Shown piece by piece: positions 33,958 through 43,043 of a stretch of DNA of 64,000 nt. The position numbers and the translations under genes are program-made. Each line of letters starts with the position of its first letter. Position 1 is the first letter of the stretch. The DNA comes from Clostridiaceae bacterium (GTDB lineage: Bacteria; Bacillota; Clostridia; Oscillospirales; Acutalibacteraceae). Below the pieces are notes generated by a model that saw only the letters and a program-made list of their open reading frames with translations, searched no databases and was not told where the DNA came from. The DNA lies in contig JAUMVO010000005.1 of assembly GCA_030530095.1 (NCBI GenBank), positions 1-64,000 of the forward strand, given 5' to 3'.

Positions 33958-35487
33958 TCAACCCGTAATTCCTGCAATCGTCTGTAACGGCTCGAGATCA
34001 AGTCCGTCGAAAAGCTGCAACGCGTTTAGAAGCGCAGCGGCTATTCTCTTGCAGCCGCCGGGAACCGCGCTCTCGATATTGACGGGCATCACGGGGTCGT
34101 GCACGCTCATTCGCATTATGAAGAAGCCGTCACACTCGGGGTTGCCGAAGATTATCTTGACGCCCTCGCAGCTGTCGTCGGCTACGGTCCAGTTCTCGTT
34201 GAGTATCGCGCTCTTTTCAATCTTATCAATTACGGTCTGAGCGTACTCGCGGAAGTTTTCGTCCCTGATGCTAAGGCGTACAGCACATTCCTCGCACGGC
34301 ATCTTAAGCGCCGAGATAAGGTCGTCAAGCGTCCTGCCCTGCTTCTTCAGCGCGGCAAGCTTGATTATAATTTTAACCATCAGATATGCGCCGTCATCGA
34401 GAAAATAGTTTTCCCTGAACGCCGCGTGTCCCGAGGTCTCTATCGCCAGCGGAGAGTTCACGCCCTCTCTGCAAAGGCGTATGCTCTCGTCAATTACATT
34501 TTTATAACCTCTCTTGAAACGGCGGTGAACGCCGCCGAGAGTTTCATTGATAAACTCGGTCAGTCCAGCAGACGTTACCGAGTCGGTAACTATAGTGCCG
34601 CCCTCGTTGCCCTCGAGCGCTATTGCCGCGGCAAGCGCAACAAGTCGGTTGCGGTTGATTTCGCTGCCGTCCGCGCTTACACACGCCGCACGGTCAACGT
34701 CGGTATCGAAAATAACTCCGAGGTCTGCGTGGCTTTCGACAGTAGCCTCTATAATGGACTCCATTGCCGTCTCGTCCTCGGGATTGGGAACGTGATTGGG
34801 GAACATTCCGTCGGGCTCAAGATAACGCGAGCCCGTGATATCGGCTCCGAGCTTTTCAAGCACGTCCGTTGCGAAGAAGCCGCCTGCGCCGTTGCCCGCA
34901 TCGACAACTATTTTCAAACCCTCAAGCGGTCGGTCGTAATTCTCTTCGGAATTTACGCCCTTCTTAACCATATCACACAGATACTCGCTGTACGTCGCCA
35001 TAAAGTCAATGTTTTCAGCCTCGTGCGAAGTGTCATAGGCTATGCCTTCCATAGTCTCGGCAACCTCGAGTATCTTGGCTATTTCCTCTCCCGACAGTCC
35101 GCCGCCCGCAGTAAAGAACTTAAGTCCGTTTCTGTCAAACGGATGGTGGCTGGCGGTAATCTGAACCGCGGCATCGCAGTCGGCAAGCTTCGTTGTCATA
35201 AACATGGCGGGTGTTGAACACAACTCGCAGTTTTTAACGTTTATGCCCGAAGAGAGAAGCATTGCGATAACCTGATTTTTAATTCTGTCTGCCGACACGC
35301 GCGAATCGTGGCCGACGGCAACGGTGATTTCATCCTTGTCTTTGCCCGTCTTGGCCGCAATAAAGTACGCAAACGCCTGAGTAATCTTTCTGATTGCTTC
35401 GTCGTTAAGCTGCACCTCTTCGCCTTCGTTGTAACTCAGCGCAGTACCGCGGATATCGGTTCCGCTTTTTAATTCAATTAAACTCAC
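33958..35487 (-). CDS. Phosphoglucomutase/phosphomannomutase
   Basis: A 509-residue alpha-D-phosphohexomutase that moves phosphate between C1 and C6 of hexoses. It has the catalytic serine loop TASHHP (most family members have TASHNP), the metal loop DTDVDR, a sugar-binding ETSGHAAF and a C-terminal phosphate-binding domain. The start is a GTG at 35487 with AGGAGG 8 nt before it, overlapping the preceding stop by GTGA. The frame stays open further upstream but lies inside the neighbouring gene. With galactokinase in the same gene run, a role in hexose-phosphate or nucleotide-sugar supply is likely; the exact substrate cannot be read from the sequence. Confidence 0.9.
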   Translation of the reverse strand: MSLIELKSGTDIRGTALSYNEGEEVQLNDEAIRKITQAFAYFIAAKTGKDKDEITVAVGHDSRVSADRIKNQVIAMLLSSGINVKNCELCSTPAMFMTTKLADCDAAVQITASHHPFDRNGLKFFTAGGGLSGEEIAKILEVAETMEGIAYDTSHEAENIDFMATYSEYLCDMVKKGVNSEENYDRPLEGLKIVVDAGNGAGGFFATDVLEKLGADITGSRYLEPDGMFPNHVPNPEDETAMESIIEATVESHADLGVIFDTDVDRAACVSADGSEINRNRLVALAAAIALEGNEGGTIVTDSVTSAGLTEFINETLGGVHRRFKRGYKNVIDESIRLCREGVNSPLAIETSGHAAFRENYFLDDGAYLMVKIIIKLAALKKQGRTLDDLISALKMPCEECAVRLSIRDENFREYAQTVIDKIEKSAILNENWTVADDSCEGVKIIFGNPECDGFFIMRMSVHDPVMPVNIESAVPGGCKRIAAALLNALQLFDGLDLEPLQTIAGITG

Positions 35488-36758
35488 AGAAGCTTCCTCC
35501 TGACTATTTCCTCGGCAGCGAGCATAACGCCCACCTTGCCGCTGGCAAAATTCAAACCGCCCTGCATCCACACCGCATAGGGCTCCCTGAGCGGCGCATC
35601 TGCCGAAAGCTCTATCGACGAGCCCGAGGTAAACGCACCCGCAGACATAATGACCTGACTGTCGTAGCCGGGCATATCCCACGGCTCTGGCACTACAAAC
35701 GAGTCAACCGGTGCACCCTTCTGCATTCCCTGACAGAATGCTTTGAGCGTTTCGGTATCGCGAAGGCAGATTGCCTGAATAATATCGTGTCTTTTTTCAT
35801 CGGGCTTCGGTGTTACCGAATAACCCATTTCCTCAAACAGCGCTGAAGCGAATGCCGCTGTTTTCAGCGCTTCCTTTACAACATTCGGTGCATTGAAAAG
35901 ACCGAAAAACACATTTCTGTTCTGAGCGAGTGTTGCGCCGACCTCGCGGCCGAGTCCCGGTACGGTCATTCTGTACGAGCAAAGCTCGACGAGATCCTTT
36001 CGTCCCGCTATGTATCCGCCCGACGGCGCAATACCGCCGCCCGCGTTTTTGATAAGCGAGCCCGCCATCAGATCTGCGCCGACGTCGGTAGGTTCCTTTT
36101 CCTCAACGAACTCACCGTAACAGTTGTCAACCATAACTATTACGCTTTTGTTGGCCGCGTGAACAATGTCGCAGACTTTCTTAATCTCGTCAACCGAGAT
36201 GCTGTGTCTTAACGAATAGCCCCTTGAACGCTGAATATATACCATTTTAATTTCAGGTCGTTTTGCTTCGCGTTCAACAGCGGTGTAATCAATTTCATCA
36301 TCTTCGGTCAGGTCAATCTGTTCATACTTTACGCCGAAGTCCTCAAGCGTACCCTGACCTTTTCCCTTTGAGTCTATGCCGATAACTCCGTGAATGGTAT
36401 CGTACGGCAGACCCGTAACGCTGAGCATCACGTCACCCGGTCTGAGCACTCCGTAAAGCGCGACGCCGAGAGTGTGCGTGCCGCAGGCGAGCGAGCCCGC
36501 TCTGATAATGGCATCCTCACAGCCGAAGATGTCCGCCAGCAGTCGGTCCGCCTTCTCCCTGCCGATGTCGCCGTAGCCGTAGCCGGTAGTGGAGTTAAAG
36601 TCCGTTTCGCTGACCTTGTTCTTTATAAATGCAGAAAGCACCTTCTGCTGATTGTACTCACCGATTCTCTCGATTTCGGCAAAGGACTGCTCAGCCCTTT
36701 TCAGCGCCCTGTCGGAGTAATCGAGCACTCTGTCGCTTATTTCAAAATACGTGCTCAT
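35484..36758 (-). CDS. PLP-dependent methionine gamma-lyase/aluminium-resistance family enzyme
   Basis: A 424-residue fold-type I PLP enzyme of the family annotated as aluminium resistance or methionine gamma-lyase-like (YnbB type). Visible motifs are TGYGYGDIGREKADRLLADIFG near the N terminus, IVMVDNCYGEF (Asp contacting the PLP ring) and GSLIKNAGGGIAPSGGYIAG (Schiff-base Lys). Length matches the family. The stop overlaps the next gene's GTG, and its ATG overlaps the preceding stop by ATGA, so it is coupled on both sides. The physiological substrate of the family is not settled. Confidence 0.88.
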   Translation of the reverse strand: MSTYFEISDRVLDYSDRALKRAEQSFAEIERIGEYNQQKVLSAFIKNKVSETDFNSTTGYGYGDIGREKADRLLADIFGCEDAIIRAGSLACGTHTLGVALYGVLRPGDVMLSVTGLPYDTIHGVIGIDSKGKGQGTLEDFGVKYEQIDLTEDDEIDYTAVEREAKRPEIKMVYIQRSRGYSLRHSISVDEIKKVCDIVHAANKSVIVMVDNCYGEFVEEKEPTDVGADLMAGSLIKNAGGGIAPSGGYIAGRKDLVELCSYRMTVPGLGREVGATLAQNRNVFFGLFNAPNVVKEALKTAAFASALFEEMGYSVTPKPDEKRHDIIQAICLRDTETLKAFCQGMQKGAPVDSFVVPEPWDMPGYDSQVIMSAGAFTSGSSIELSADAPLREPYAVWMQGGLNFASGKVGVMLAAEEIVRRKLL

Positions 36759-37564
36759 ACTTCAAATATTCCTACGTCCATATATTCTTTTCTTACAAAA
36801 CCGATTTTTCGGTAAAAGTTCTCGCTCTGCAAATCGTTACACGCGAGAAAAATCTCCTCGCCGCTTTTACGGAAATCCTTACAGATGCCGCTGATGCAAT
36901 CCGAAGCATAGCCCATTCTGCGAAAATCGGCATCCGTCGCCACGTCGCGAAGATATACCGTGCTGCCGAGTCTGTCGGCAACCGCGACGGAAAGCACGGA
37001 ATTCTCTCCCGCCTTAACCGCCCTGACCGAAGTAAAGCCGTTAAAAATGCCTCTCGACGTTTTTGCAAGCCACTCGTTGTACGCGCGGTCGGTAAACTTC
37101 TGTATTTCCTTAAACGCTTTCTTGTCCTCTGTGACTAACGGCTTCTTTTTCGACTGAATCAGAAGCTCGAAAACAGGTCTGAGATTGTCGTTCAATTCAA
37201 CCGAAGCCCTGCCTTCGGGAATCTCACCCTCAAGGCGCATCAGCGTAAGCTTGGAATAGGCGGTCATACCGATTTTCTCACTGATACTGTCGGGACAGTG
37301 AACCACCATTCCGCCGAGCCGCGATATAAAATCGCCGAGCTCGTAAAAATCCGCTTTGTCGGTTGCGGTAACGAACACCTTGCTCATTTCCTTCTGGACA
37401 ACGAGCGCCGTGACTTCGTCGTCTATTGTCTGCACCCACGCTCCGTCAACGCCCGTGAAGTCGAGCAGTGAAAACAGCACGTATCTGCCCGAAAGCGTGT
37501 CGGGAACAAACTGCGAAAGCTGTGAAGCGGTCTGCGCGCCGAGATTCTCAATAAGCTTAAGCAT
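36755..37564 (-). CDS. GNAT-family N-acetyltransferase
   Basis: A 269-residue protein whose C-terminal third (about 170-269) is a GNAT domain: VAVADRLGSTVYLRDVATDADFRRMGYAS is the acetyl-CoA binding motif A, followed by NFYRKIGF (motif B). The N-terminal 160 residues are an extra domain of unknown role. Start ATG at 37564 sits in an 8-bp overlap (ATGCTTAA) with the preceding aminopeptidase stop, with GAGG upstream. It overlaps the next gene by 4 bp. Substrate unknown. Confidence 0.8.
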   Translation of the reverse strand: MLKLIENLGAQTASQLSQFVPDTLSGRYVLFSLLDFTGVDGAWVQTIDDEVTALVVQKEMSKVFVTATDKADFYELGDFISRLGGMVVHCPDSISEKIGMTAYSKLTLMRLEGEIPEGRASVELNDNLRPVFELLIQSKKKPLVTEDKKAFKEIQKFTDRAYNEWLAKTSRGIFNGFTSVRAVKAGENSVLSVAVADRLGSTVYLRDVATDADFRRMGYASDCISGICKDFRKSGEEIFLACNDLQSENFYRKIGFVRKEYMDVGIFEV

Positions 37565-38564
37565 TCGCAAAATCCTCTGCAAGCCTGAAAGCAAGTTTTC
37601 TTACACTGTCGATATCCTCAAGCTTCGCTACGCACGAAGCCGAGTGAATATATCTTGTCGGTACGGAAACGGCAACCGTCCTGACGCCTGCGCCCGACTT
37701 ATGAATAGCCGCCGCGTCGTTGCCGCCCGCAACTACGGTTTTGGTCTGTACTTTTATATTATTCTCTTTTGCAATTTCAAAGGCCCTCTTGTAAAGCTCG
37801 TTATCGTAAACGGTGCCTCTGTCCATAAACGATACAACGGCGCCCTCACCGAGCACGCAGACCTTTTTATTGCCCGAAACACCCGCGATGTCGCTTGCGG
37901 TAGTGCTTTCAAGCACTATTGCGTAATCGGGAGCAACGCTGAATGCCGCCACCGCCGAGCCTCTCGTTCCGATTTCCTCCTGAACCACGAAGCAGATTTC
38001 CGCGTCGTATTCAAGCTCACTGTTCAGCATTTCGAGCAGTATCATACAACCCGCTCTGTCGTCGATAGCCTTTGCCTTAACAAAGCCGTCGCCGAACTCG
38101 GTGTATTTGCTGTCGAAATACGCCGCATCACCAAGATTGACGTACTTTTCGGCTTCCTTTTTATCCTTTGCGCCGATGTCAATATACATATCGGCAATTT
38201 TGGGAAGCGTGTCCTGCTCGTCGCCTTCAAGCTGATGGAACGCCTTTGAACCGATAACGCCTCTTGCGCCCGATTCGAGTGTTACGCTTCTGCCGAAAAC
38301 TACTCTCTCGTCAATTCCGCCGACATTATGAAACTTAAGCATACCGTCGTCGCAGATGTAGGTTATGATAAAGCCTACCTCGTCCATATGAGCAGAGAGC
38401 ATAACCTTATTCTTTGCTCCGTTTCTGCCCTTTTTGTGGCAGATAACGTTGCCGAGTCTGTCAATTTCGTATTCGCAGTCGGCGGGGATTTTAGAAACAA
38501 TATAATCCCTGACTGCCTTTTCTCTGCCCGAAGTGCCGTTAATCAGACATAATTCCTTAAGCAT
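37557..38564 (-). CDS. M42-family metallo-aminopeptidase (paralogue 2)
   Basis: A 335-residue cytosolic aminopeptidase of the M42 (FrvX/PepA-like/TET) family, with the metal ligands in SAHMDEVGFI, AIDDRAGC and VQEEIGTRGS, and a C-terminal GGNDAAAIH and PTRYIHS. It trims N-terminal residues from peptides. It is a tandem paralogue of the next gene upstream, and the two overlap by 8 bp (ATGCTTAA) with GGAGG in the end of the upstream gene. The ATG at 38564 is preferred over an in-frame start ten codons earlier. Confidence 0.92.
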   Translation of the reverse strand: MLKELCLINGTSGREKAVRDYIVSKIPADCEYEIDRLGNVICHKKGRNGAKNKVMLSAHMDEVGFIITYICDDGMLKFHNVGGIDERVVFGRSVTLESGARGVIGSKAFHQLEGDEQDTLPKIADMYIDIGAKDKKEAEKYVNLGDAAYFDSKYTEFGDGFVKAKAIDDRAGCMILLEMLNSELEYDAEICFVVQEEIGTRGSAVAAFSVAPDYAIVLESTTASDIAGVSGNKKVCVLGEGAVVSFMDRGTVYDNELYKRAFEIAKENNIKVQTKTVVAGGNDAAAIHKSGAGVRTVAVSVPTRYIHSASCVAKLEDIDSVRKLAFRLAEDFANA

Positions 38565-39576
38565 TTTCAGCACCTCCGAGTACATATTCGGCAATCAGTC
38601 TGCCGACATTTTCAATATCGCCGATTTCAACGACCTCGACGCCCGTATGCATATAGCGAAGGGGTATCGAGATAAGCGAGCTTACCATACCGTCAGCCGC
38701 TATGGTCATACTGTCTGCATCGGTGCCGGTGCGGCCGCCCATAATCTCAAGCTGATACGGAATCTTGCGCTCTATGGCAACCGCCTTGAGAGCCTGCGAA
38801 GCCTCATAGTCGAGCGACGCCGAAACGCCTATCATCGGGCCTTTGCCCAGCTCGCCGCAATCCTGCGCTTTTGAGTCGGGCGTAAGCGCGAAGCTGACGT
38901 CAACCGCTATAAGCGATGCAGCCTTCGCGTTGAACGAAGCAACCTTTGCGCCCATGCCGCCGACCTCCTCACGCGTGGAGAAGGCAACAACTATCTTACC
39001 TGCATATTTTCTCTTTTTCAGAATTTCAAGCGCATACAGTATCGAAACAACGCCCGCTCTGTCGTCGAAGGCATGTCCCGCAACTCTGTCGCCTGCAAGC
39101 TGAACGAAGTCCGAGTCAACCGTTACGCGGTCGCCTCTTGAAACGAGCTGTTCAGCCTTTTCCTTGGAAAAGCCAATATCAATGAGGGCTTCTTCGGTCT
39201 TAATCGCCTTGCGCTCCTTGCCCTCCTCCTGAAGATGAGGCGGAGTGCTGATAACAACGCCCTTTATATCCTGCTTACCGTGAACGGTAACGGGCTGAGC
39301 GCACAGCGTTCTGTTGTCAATGCCGCCGCAACGCGCAACGTTGAGGAAGCCTTCCTCGGTGATGTCGGTAACTATCATTCCGACTCTGTCCATGTGCGCC
39401 GTGAGCAGAACTGCGTCGCCCTCGCCGTCAATCTCGCATATAACGTTGCCGAGTCTGTCGGTATAAGCCTTGCCGTACTCGCCCAAAATCTCAACGAGCC
39501 TGTCGGCAACGCACTTTTCAAGTCCCGAAACACCGGCGCACGAAGTTAATTCTTTTAATAAGTCAAGCGTATTCAT
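38557..39576 (-). CDS. M42-family metallo-aminopeptidase (paralogue 1)
   Basis: A 339-residue M42 aminopeptidase with TAHMDRVGMIV, AFDDRAGV, STREEVGGMGA, GGRTGTDAD and PLRYMHT, the same metal and catalytic positions as its neighbour. The two paralogues differ in length and surface sequence, so they may have different residue preference or form mixed TET-like assemblies. It lies 15 bp after galK and overlaps paralogue 2. Confidence 0.92.
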   Translation of the reverse strand: MNTLDLLKELTSCAGVSGLEKCVADRLVEILGEYGKAYTDRLGNVICEIDGEGDAVLLTAHMDRVGMIVTDITEEGFLNVARCGGIDNRTLCAQPVTVHGKQDIKGVVISTPPHLQEEGKERKAIKTEEALIDIGFSKEKAEQLVSRGDRVTVDSDFVQLAGDRVAGHAFDDRAGVVSILYALEILKKRKYAGKIVVAFSTREEVGGMGAKVASFNAKAASLIAVDVSFALTPDSKAQDCGELGKGPMIGVSASLDYEASQALKAVAIERKIPYQLEIMGGRTGTDADSMTIAADGMVSSLISIPLRYMHTGVEVVEIGDIENVGRLIAEYVLGGAENA

Positions 39577-39591
39577 TATAATAATACCTCT

Positions 39592-40872
39592 TTATATCTC
39601 CGCTCCGCCGACGGGTCTTACGCTCAGCACGTAGCACGAGCCCTCGCCGAAGATTTCTTCGATTCTCGTCTTGTACTCGCTGAGAAGTTCGTTGGGAACG
39701 AAGGCCTGAATAGTGCCTGCGAATCCGCCGCCGTGAACTCTCCACGCGCCCTTGCCCTTGAGTACCGATTCCGAAATCGCAAGCGCGAGCGAAACGGGCT
39801 GAACGTCGGGCTGCTTGGGAGCAAATACGTTCTGATTATACATATATGAGGACGCGCCCGATTCAATAACGAACTGCTTGAACGCCTCGAAGTCCTTTGC
39901 CTTGAGCGCTTCGACCTCCTTGATAACTCTCTTGTTGTCGTTGTAGAAGTGAATTGCGCGAAGCACTGCGCGGTCGCCGACCTTTTTGCGAAGCTCGGGG
40001 ATTTCCTTGAGGAATCTCTCCTCGTCAACCTCTCTTAAAACGTCCTTGCCGAACTGGTTGGCTATTTTCTCCATCTCAATTCTGATTGCGGCGTACTCGT
40101 CGGTAAGATTTGAATGGCTGCCCTTGGTATCAACTATGCAAAGCGAATGGCCGCAGGACGCGAAGTCGAAATCAACCTTCTCGATATAAGGCTGTGCGGG
40201 ATTCTTGAAGTCAATCGTAATAAACGAACCGACCGAGCAAGCCATCTGGTCCATAAGTCCGCAGGGCTTGCCGAAATATTCGTTCTCGGCATACTGTGCG
40301 ATTTTGGCTATAGTTACGGGGTCAACCTTGCCGTCGTTATAGAGGTAGTTTACCATAGTGCCGACAAGAACCTCGTAAGCTGCGGAGGACGAAAGTCCCG
40401 AGCCCGAAAGCACTCTCGAAGCCGTAACCGCGTCAAAGCCTCCGATGTTGTAGCCGTAATTCTTGAAGCCCTTCATAACGCCCCTTACAAGAGCGGGTGA
40501 ATGGCCGGTTTCGCTGTCGTGAACGCTTAAGTCCGAAAGCTCGACAACGTCCATGGCATAGCCCTTAGACTTTACGCGAACGGTATTGTCGTCATTTTTG
40601 GAAGCGAGAGCAATCGCGTCGAGATTGATGCTCGCGGCAAGCACTCTGCCGTGGTTGTGGTCGGTGTGGTTTCCGCCGACCTCGGTACGGCCGGGAGCTG
40701 AGAACATTCTGACCTCTCTGTCGGCAGAAAAGATTTCGTCGAAATCGTCCGCAAGCGAGCAGTATCTGTCGTACTGCGCCTTAATTTCTTCGTCGCTGAC
40801 ATAAACTCTTCTGAGTCTGTCATCATATTTACCCTGTCTTAATTCCTCTCTTAATAAAGCTGTATTTGCCAT
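39592..40872 (-). CDS. galK: Galactokinase
   Basis: A 426-residue GHMP kinase that phosphorylates galactose at C1. Motif 1 SAPGRTEVGGNHTDHNHG contains the galactose-binding signature (usually GR-x-N-x-IGEHTDY; here GRTEVGGNHTDHN, as in clostridial enzymes). Motif 2 VLSGSGLSSSAAYEV is the ATP phosphate loop and motif 3 is AWRVHGGGFAGTIQAFV. About 40 extra N-terminal residues precede motif 1. No galT or galE lies in the window. It is followed by the aminopeptidases with a 15-bp gap and follows the TVP38-type gene by 14 bp. Confidence 0.9.
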   Translation of the reverse strand: MANTALLREELRQGKYDDRLRRVYVSDEEIKAQYDRYCSLADDFDEIFSADREVRMFSAPGRTEVGGNHTDHNHGRVLAASINLDAIALASKNDDNTVRVKSKGYAMDVVELSDLSVHDSETGHSPALVRGVMKGFKNYGYNIGGFDAVTASRVLSGSGLSSSAAYEVLVGTMVNYLYNDGKVDPVTIAKIAQYAENEYFGKPCGLMDQMACSVGSFITIDFKNPAQPYIEKVDFDFASCGHSLCIVDTKGSHSNLTDEYAAIRIEMEKIANQFGKDVLREVDEERFLKEIPELRKKVGDRAVLRAIHFYNDNKRVIKEVEALKAKDFEAFKQFVIESGASSYMYNQNVFAPKQPDVQPVSLALAISESVLKGKGAWRVHGGGFAGTIQAFVPNELLSEYKTRIEEIFGEGSCYVLSVRPVGGAEI

Positions 40873-40886
40873 ATTTTATATCCCCC

Positions 40887-41597
40887 TTAAACGGACTTGA
40901 TTTTGTTGTTGTAAAATTCTATAAACGCGTTGACCGCGATAAGCGCCGCGCCCGAAAGCTCAAACATAATTACAATCGGGAGCATAAACGCGAGCGAGAA
41001 CGGATTGTAAACGTGACGGCCGACCATCGCGTAGGAAATGATTCGCGGCAGGAAGCCCAGCAGCGAAAGAATTGTATAGCGCACGAAACTGAAATCCATA
41101 GCGCCGTAAATCTGGCTGATTGAATTAATCGGAACAACGGGAACAAGTCTGAAGCCGACAAGCAGTACGTCCTTTGCCGAGGTGTCCGATTCAAGTATGC
41201 GCTGTATGTTTTCGTAGCGGCACAGAAGCTTGTAGATAATTCCGCTTCCGAGATGCTTGCCCCAGGCGTACTTGGCTGTCGTAAGGCCGAAGAAGCCGAG
41301 TATATTTATCAAAACCGCTATCGGCGTTGGGAAAACCATACCCGCTATAACGCAGACCGCCGACATCGGTATCGGCACAATAGACTTCGCAACGTAGATA
41401 AGAAGTATCGCGACTACTATAAGTCCCTTTAGCGGCAGATTAGCGACTGCGTCGTCAAGATTGGAAAGCATCTGTAAAAACGCTTCATATCTCAGCGAGA
41501 ACTGCTGAGTCTGCATAAGCAGCGTCAGCGCAAGCAGCGCAAAGCCGAGTATTATAAGCACTACCCCGAGAAAATTCATAAGCAGGCTTCTGTTCAT
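40887..41597 (-). CDS. TVP38/TMEM64-family membrane protein
   Basis: A 236-residue polytopic membrane protein of the TVP38/TMEM64 (DedA-like, VTT) family. It has about six hydrophobic segments and the family core FRLVPVVPINSISQIYGAMDFSFVRYTILSLLGFLP, whose re-entrant loop carries the conserved Arg and Pro. Eukaryotic relatives are lipid scramblases; the bacterial role is poorly known. The nearest Shine-Dalgarno (AAAGGAG) lies 27 nt before the ATG at 41597, so initiation may be inefficient or the start misjudged. It is first in the run of genes driven by the promoter at 41671-41699. Confidence 0.85.
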   Translation of the reverse strand: MNRSLLMNFLGVVLIILGFALLALTLLMQTQQFSLRYEAFLQMLSNLDDAVANLPLKGLIVVAILLIYVAKSIVPIPMSAVCVIAGMVFPTPIAVLINILGFFGLTTAKYAWGKHLGSGIIYKLLCRYENIQRILESDTSAKDVLLVGFRLVPVVPINSISQIYGAMDFSFVRYTILSLLGFLPRIISYAMVGRHVYNPFSLAFMLPIVIMFELSGAALIAVNAFIEFYNNKIKSV

Positions 41598-41670
41598 TGT
41601 TCTTGTATGCGTTTTTACTCACTCCTTTCCGATACAGTCTCCCATTTTAATTGCATAGCATATCATTATA

Positions 41671-41699
41671 ATTCTATAACATATTTGCTTCAAGGTCAA
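41671..41699 (-). promoter_or_regulatory. Promoter of the TVP38-galK gene run
   Basis: TTGACC (41694-41699) and TAGAAT (41671-41676) on the minus strand, 17 bp apart. The inverted 9-mer TATAACATA (41675-41683) / TATGTTATA (41750-41758) overlaps this -10 and also the TATACT -10 of the divergent dehydrogenase gene. Confidence 0.7.
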
Positions 41700-41754
41700 T
41701 TAAAAATGTGAAAAAATCGCATTATAAAGTATATATTATTTTAGAATTCTATGT

Positions 41755-41760
41755 TATACT
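41755..41760 (+). promoter_or_regulatory. Possible -10 of the 2-hydroxyacid dehydrogenase gene
   Basis: TATACT lies 41 bp before the start codon. No good -35 is seen at 16-18 bp, so this promoter may need an activator. Confidence 0.35.
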
Positions 41761-41801
41761 GTAATAAATAATATAAAAATACCATATTGGGAGGTAATAT
41801 T

Positions 41802-42764
41802 ATGCCGAAAACCGTTATACTCGACGGCTACACGACCAACCCCGGCGACCTGTCGTGGGACTGGCTTCGGGAATACGGCGAGCTTGAGGTTTACGACCTG
41901 ACTTCGCCCGATGAGGTTGTCGGGCGCACGCGCGATGCAGATATAGTTATCACCAACAAAACTCCCCTGCCCAAACCGGTAATCGAGCAGATGCAGAAAG
42001 TGAAATTCATAGCTCTGCTTTCAACAGGCTACAACGTAGTCGACTGCGAATATGCAAGGCAAAGAGGAATACCCGTTTCCAACATTCCGACCTACTCGAC
42101 CATGGCGGTCGCACAGCTCGTTTTCGCCTATATTTCAGAGTTCTGCAACGGCGTTGCTCTGCATTCTCAGGACGTCAGAAACGGCGGCTGGACAGCCAGT
42201 CCGCACTTCTGTTACTGGAAGCAGCCGCTTCTCGAAATGAACGAAAAAACGATAGGCATTGTCGGCTTCGGCAAGATAGGTCAGGCAGTCGCAAACATCG
42301 CCGAAGCATATAATATGAAAATACTCGCCTGCTCGGGCCACGAAACCGACCAGAGCGGCAGAAAGAACTTCAGATGGGCAAGCCTTGACGAGATTGCCGC
42401 CAACGCGGATTTCATAACCTTCCACACTCCGCTGACGCCGAAAACCGAAAAAATGCTCGGCGCGGATTTTCTGTCAAAATGCAAGCCCTCGGCGTTCGTT
42501 ATCAATACCTCGCGAGGTCCCGTCGTTGACGAGCAGGCGCTTGCCGACGCGCTGAATTCCGACAGAATTGCAGGCGCGGCAGTTGACGTGCTGAGCGTTG
42601 AACCCGCAAGGGCCGACAATCCTCTGCTGACGGCGAAAAACTGTTACATAACGCCCCACATCGCATGGGCGGGATTTGAGACGAGACAGAGACTTATGAG
42701 CGTTCTCAAAGAGAACTTCAGAGCCTTCGCCGAAGGCCACCCGATTAATGTGGTGAACAAATAA
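41802..42764 (+). CDS. D-2-hydroxyacid dehydrogenase (NAD-dependent)
   Basis: A 320-residue dehydrogenase that interconverts 2-keto and D-2-hydroxy acids. The Rossmann motif GIVGFGKIGQAVA (about residues 145-157) and the catalytic Arg (NTSRG), Glu (SVEPA) and His (TPHIAW) with its order are all present. The length and the substrate-domain start resemble glycerate/hydroxypyruvate reductase-like members, but the substrate is not readable. The ATG at 41802 is chosen because GGGAGG lies 8 nt upstream; a TTG at 41787 would precede that site. It is a single-gene unit, divergent from the TVP38 gene and ended by the bidirectional terminator at 42993. Confidence 0.9.
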   Translation: MPKTVILDGYTTNPGDLSWDWLREYGELEVYDLTSPDEVVGRTRDADIVITNKTPLPKPVIEQMQKVKFIALLSTGYNVVDCEYARQRGIPVSNIPTYSTMAVAQLVFAYISEFCNGVALHSQDVRNGGWTASPHFCYWKQPLLEMNEKTIGIVGFGKIGQAVANIAEAYNMKILACSGHETDQSGRKNFRWASLDEIAANADFITFHTPLTPKTEKMLGADFLSKCKPSAFVINTSRGPVVDEQALADALNSDRIAGAAVDVLSVEPARADNPLLTAKNCYITPHIAWAGFETRQRLMSVLKENFRAFAEGHPINVVNK

Positions 42765-42770
42765 CCCGAA

Positions 42771-42975
42771 AAATTTGAGTCTGTCGAGGAGAAGCAAGAT
42801 AGGACATCTGCCTCCCTTGTCAAAGGGAGGGGGACCGCCGTACGGCGGTGGTGGGATTCTTTTTACTGTTATATCAAGCTTTCTTGAATCCCCTCGCCAG
42901 CGTTCGCTGGCCCTCTCCCCTTTAACAAGGGGCGCTGTTTTGCTCTATCAAACTCAGCGTTAATCTCCGATTTGG
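42771..42975. repeat. Dispersed intergenic repeat, family B
   Basis: About 205 bp with ends (TTGAGTCTGTCGAGGAG … ATCTCCGATTT) similar to family A but a different interior: hairpins CCTCCCTTGTCAAAGGGAGG, ACCGCCGTACGGCGGT, CCAGCGTTCGCTGG and CCCCTTTAACAAGGGG. Part of it recurs at 1-80. Shared ends with different interiors suggest that the two families are mobilised by the same machinery. Confidence 0.75.
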
Positions 42976-42992
42976 CAATTATGCGAGCATAA

Positions 42993-43023
42993 CAAAAAAC
43001 GCAGTCGTGAGACTGCGTTTTTA
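42993..43023. terminator. Bidirectional terminator
   Basis: CGCAGTC (43000-43006) and GACTGCG (43011-43017) around GTGA, with A6 before and T5 after. It serves the converging dehydrogenase and MAKKEK-family genes. Confidence 0.85.
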
Positions 43024-43043
43024 ATTATATTTGGGGATAATAT

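Noticed and set aside
35488..35682. N-terminal extension of the phosphohexomutase into the upstream PLP-enzyme gene
   Set aside because: A GTG at 35487 with AGGAGG and a GTGA overlap gives a start where family similarity begins; the extension is the neighbour's coding DNA in another frame.
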